Shown in pieces: positions 6,071 to 7,538 of a stretch of DNA of 7,538 bases. The notes under the pieces are model-generated. The model saw nothing but the letters and a program-made list of their open reading frames with translations. It ran no database searches and was not told the origin of the DNA. The stretch comes from Agrobacterium fabrum (GTDB lineage: Bacteria > Pseudomonadota > Alphaproteobacteria > Rhizobiales > Rhizobiaceae): the NCBI GenBank assembly GCA_003241215.1, contig QFOL01000191.1, positions 1-7,538 of the forward strand, written 5' to 3'. The position numbers and the translations under genes are program-made. Positions within the stretch are counted from its first letter, which is position 1. Every line of letters starts with the position of its first letter.

Positions 6071-6943
6071 TTGTTCTTATCCACCCTCATCTTCGGTTTG
6101 ATGCTGGGAGGGACCTATGCGCTGATCGCGCTTGGACTTTCGCTGCAATATGGCATTGCCCGCATCATGAACCTTGCTTATGGCGAAGTGCTGATTGCGG
6201 CTGCCTTCATCACCTTCGTGCTGTTTTCCAGCTATGGCCTGTCGCCGCTCTGGTCGCTTTTCATCATCGTGCCGCTCGGTTACGCTCTGTCCTTCGTCAT
6301 CTACCGAGTCATGATGCGGCCGCTGGTGCGCCGTTCGGGCGGCTCCGGCCGTCTGGAAGTCGATTCCATTCTGGCGACCTTCGGGCTGCTCTTCGTTATC
6401 CAGGGCATCATGCTCGTGGTGTTCGGCGGCAACTACCATTCCTATTCCTATCTCTCCGATGGCGTTGACATCTTCGGCACGACCGTGGCGCTGAACCGGC
6501 TCCTGTCGTTCATCCTGTCGGTCGCAATCGGCGGCGGGCTTTATCTGGCGCTCACCCACAGCCGCTGGGGCCTCAACCTGCGGGCGGTGGCGCTTGCGCC
6601 CCGGTCCGCGCCGCTGGTCGGCATTGATGTGAACCGTGTGGCCTCTATCGGCTTTGCGCTTGGCGGCGCACTCGCCGTGGCAGGCGGGGTGATGATCTCG
6701 ATGTACCAGACCTTTTCCGCCTCCTATGGCGTGGTCTTCACCATGAAGGCGCTTGTCGTCGTCATCATGGGCGGTGTCGGCAATCTGCTCGGCGCGCTGG
6801 TGGCCGGCCTGCTGCTCGGCCTCGTGGAAACCTTCGTGCTTGTTTATGTCGATCCCGGCCTCACGCTTGCCGCCACCTATCTGCTCTTTCTCGTGGTGCT
6901 GCTCTGGCGTCCGGAAGGCATTTTCGCAAGGAGGGGCAAATGA
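6071..6943 (+). CDS. Branched-chain amino acid-type ABC permease (LivH-like)
   Basis: This inner-membrane permease of the HAAT importer family has 290 residues from the TTG at 6071, or 298 from the ATG at 6047; both lengths suit the family (about 285-310). Hydrophobic helices cover the whole protein. The N-terminal block GGTYALIALGLSLQYGIARI then MNLAYGE (13-39) is a clear LivH signature. The cytoplasmic segment SRWGLNLRAVALAPRS (164-179) followed by GIDVNR is the ATPase-contact region, and MKALVVVIMGGVGNLLGAL (225-243) is the conserved late block. The end WRPEGIF is typical. I prefer TTG because GGAGA precedes it at good spacing. The stop overlaps the next permease as ATGA. It should pair with the LivM-like subunit and with two ATPases that lie beyond the window. 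Confidence 0.92.
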   Translation: MFLSTLIFGLMLGGTYALIALGLSLQYGIARIMNLAYGEVLIAAAFITFVLFSSYGLSPLWSLFIIVPLGYALSFVIYRVMMRPLVRRSGGSGRLEVDSILATFGLLFVIQGIMLVVFGGNYHSYSYLSDGVDIFGTTVALNRLLSFILSVAIGGGLYLALTHSRWGLNLRAVALAPRSAPLVGIDVNRVASIGFALGGALAVAGGVMISMYQTFSASYGVVFTMKALVVVIMGGVGNLLGALVAGLLLGLVETFVLVYVDPGLTLAATYLLFLVVLLWRPEGIFARRGK

Positions 6944-7538
6944 TCCCGCTTCTCATCGGCCTTGCCGCAGCCGCGCTGCTGGCGCTTTCCCCCTTCTTTT
7001 TCGATGCCTATGGCGTCGGCGTTATCATCGGCCTTCTCGGTTATGCGACGCTCGCCTCCGCCTGGGCGATGTTTTCCGGCCCGACACGTTATATTTCGCT
7101 CGCCACCGTCGCCTTCTTCGGTGTCGGGGCCTATACGGTCGCGGTGCTGAGCGAGGTTTTGCCATGGCCGCTCGTGCTTCTGTGCGCGGCCCTTGTCGGC
7201 GCGTCGCTGGCGCTTGTCGTCGGGCTTTCCACGCTGCGCGTCGCGGGCATCTATTTCGTGATCTTTTCCTTCGGCCTTGCCGAACTTATCCGCCAGCTCA
7301 TCACCTGGTATGAGGTGAATGTGACCGGCACGCTCGGGCGTTACATCTTCCTGCCGCTGGAGCCGCAGCATGTGCTCTGGCAATTGCTGGCGCTGGCTGT
7401 CATCACCCTCCTGCTGGCAATCCTGATCGACCGCAGCAAGCTCGGACTGGCGCTGAAGGCAATTGGCGACGACGAGGTTGTGGCCGCCCATGCGGGCATC
7501 AATCTCGCCCGCACCAAGCTGACGCTCTTTGTGCTGTC
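6940..7538 (+). CDS. Branched-chain amino acid-type ABC permease (LivM-like), 3' end outside window
   Basis: This is the second membrane permease of the HAAT importer. The first 199 codons are present without a stop, and the frame is open at the right edge. It starts at ATG 6940, overlapping the LivH-like stop as ATGA, behind a canonical AAGGAGG (6928-6934) five bases upstream. LivM-family features are ISLATVAFFGVGAYT (52-66, matching the family's SLGxAAFFGxGAY block with Ala in place of Gly), RVAGIYFVIFSFGLAELIRQ (100-119), and the ATPase-contact stretch SKLGLALKAIGDDEVVAAHAGI (166-187) followed by KLTLF. Family members are usually 300-350 residues (sometimes fused to an ATPase domain), so at least a third is missing. 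The LivG- and LivF-like ATPase genes should follow. Confidence 0.92.
   Translation, partial: MIPLLIGLAAAALLALSPFFFDAYGVGVIIGLLGYATLASAWAMFSGPTRYISLATVAFFGVGAYTVAVLSEVLPWPLVLLCAALVGASLALVVGLSTLRVAGIYFVIFSFGLAELIRQLITWYEVNVTGTLGRYIFLPLEPQHVLWQLLALAVITLLLAILIDRSKLGLALKAIGDDEVVAAHAGINLARTKLTLFVL

Noticed and set aside
4963..6090. Long antisense open frame (375 codons, - strand) across the binding-protein gene
   Set aside because: It lies opposite a clear binding-protein gene, has no recognisable domain, and is an expected artefact of high third-position GC.
1..7538. A previously undescribed system, mobile element, CRISPR array or RNA gene
   Set aside because: Every sizeable stretch is explained by known families (two ABC importers, two regulators, one ABM protein). 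No gap exceeds 134 bases, and I saw no spaced repeats, transposase, tRNA-like fold or attachment site.

Overview
The window is ordinary chromosomal-type DNA from what looks like an alphaproteobacterium, most likely Rhizobiales/Rhizobiaceae (Agrobacterium or Rhizobium type). I infer this from the high-GC codon use (third positions mostly C or G), the densely packed ABC-importer operons and the style of the regulators. No ribosomal RNA or other marker fixes the genus. I see no tRNA, rRNA, CRISPR array, transposase, integrase or attachment site.

Positions 1-2246 hold the end of an iron-siderophore-type (FecCD/FepDG) ABC importer operon on the + strand: the tail of a first permease, a complete second permease and the ATPase. 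Each junction overlaps by 4 bases (GTGA, then ATGA), which points to translational coupling. The binding protein and any outer-membrane receptor would lie outside the window. Positions 2247-2313 are a short gap between convergent genes.

Positions 2314-3684 hold a divergent pair. A LysR-type regulator of the CrgA-like group is on the - strand with a TTG start. A small antibiotic-biosynthesis-monooxygenase (ABM) fold protein is on the + strand. The 126-base gap between them carries a perfect dyad and near-identical direct repeats, which are candidate operators. The usual inference is that the regulator controls its divergent neighbour. The ABM gene then converges on the next gene, with a 9-bp hairpin between them.

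Positions 3779-7538 hold an AraC-type regulator (- strand) divergent from a branched-chain amino acid (Liv/HAAT) type ABC importer operon (+ strand): a secreted binding protein, a LivH-like permease and a LivM-like permease that runs off the end. A very strong GC hairpin separates the binding-protein gene from the permeases, and the two permease genes overlap by ATGA. The two ATPases expected for this family (LivG- and LivF-like) should follow beyond position 7538. The AraC protein is the obvious candidate regulator of the operon, but its ligand and the imported substrate cannot be read from the sequence.

I found no convincing undescribed system. The points most worth a second look are regulatory: the two divergent promoter regions and the intercistronic hairpin.
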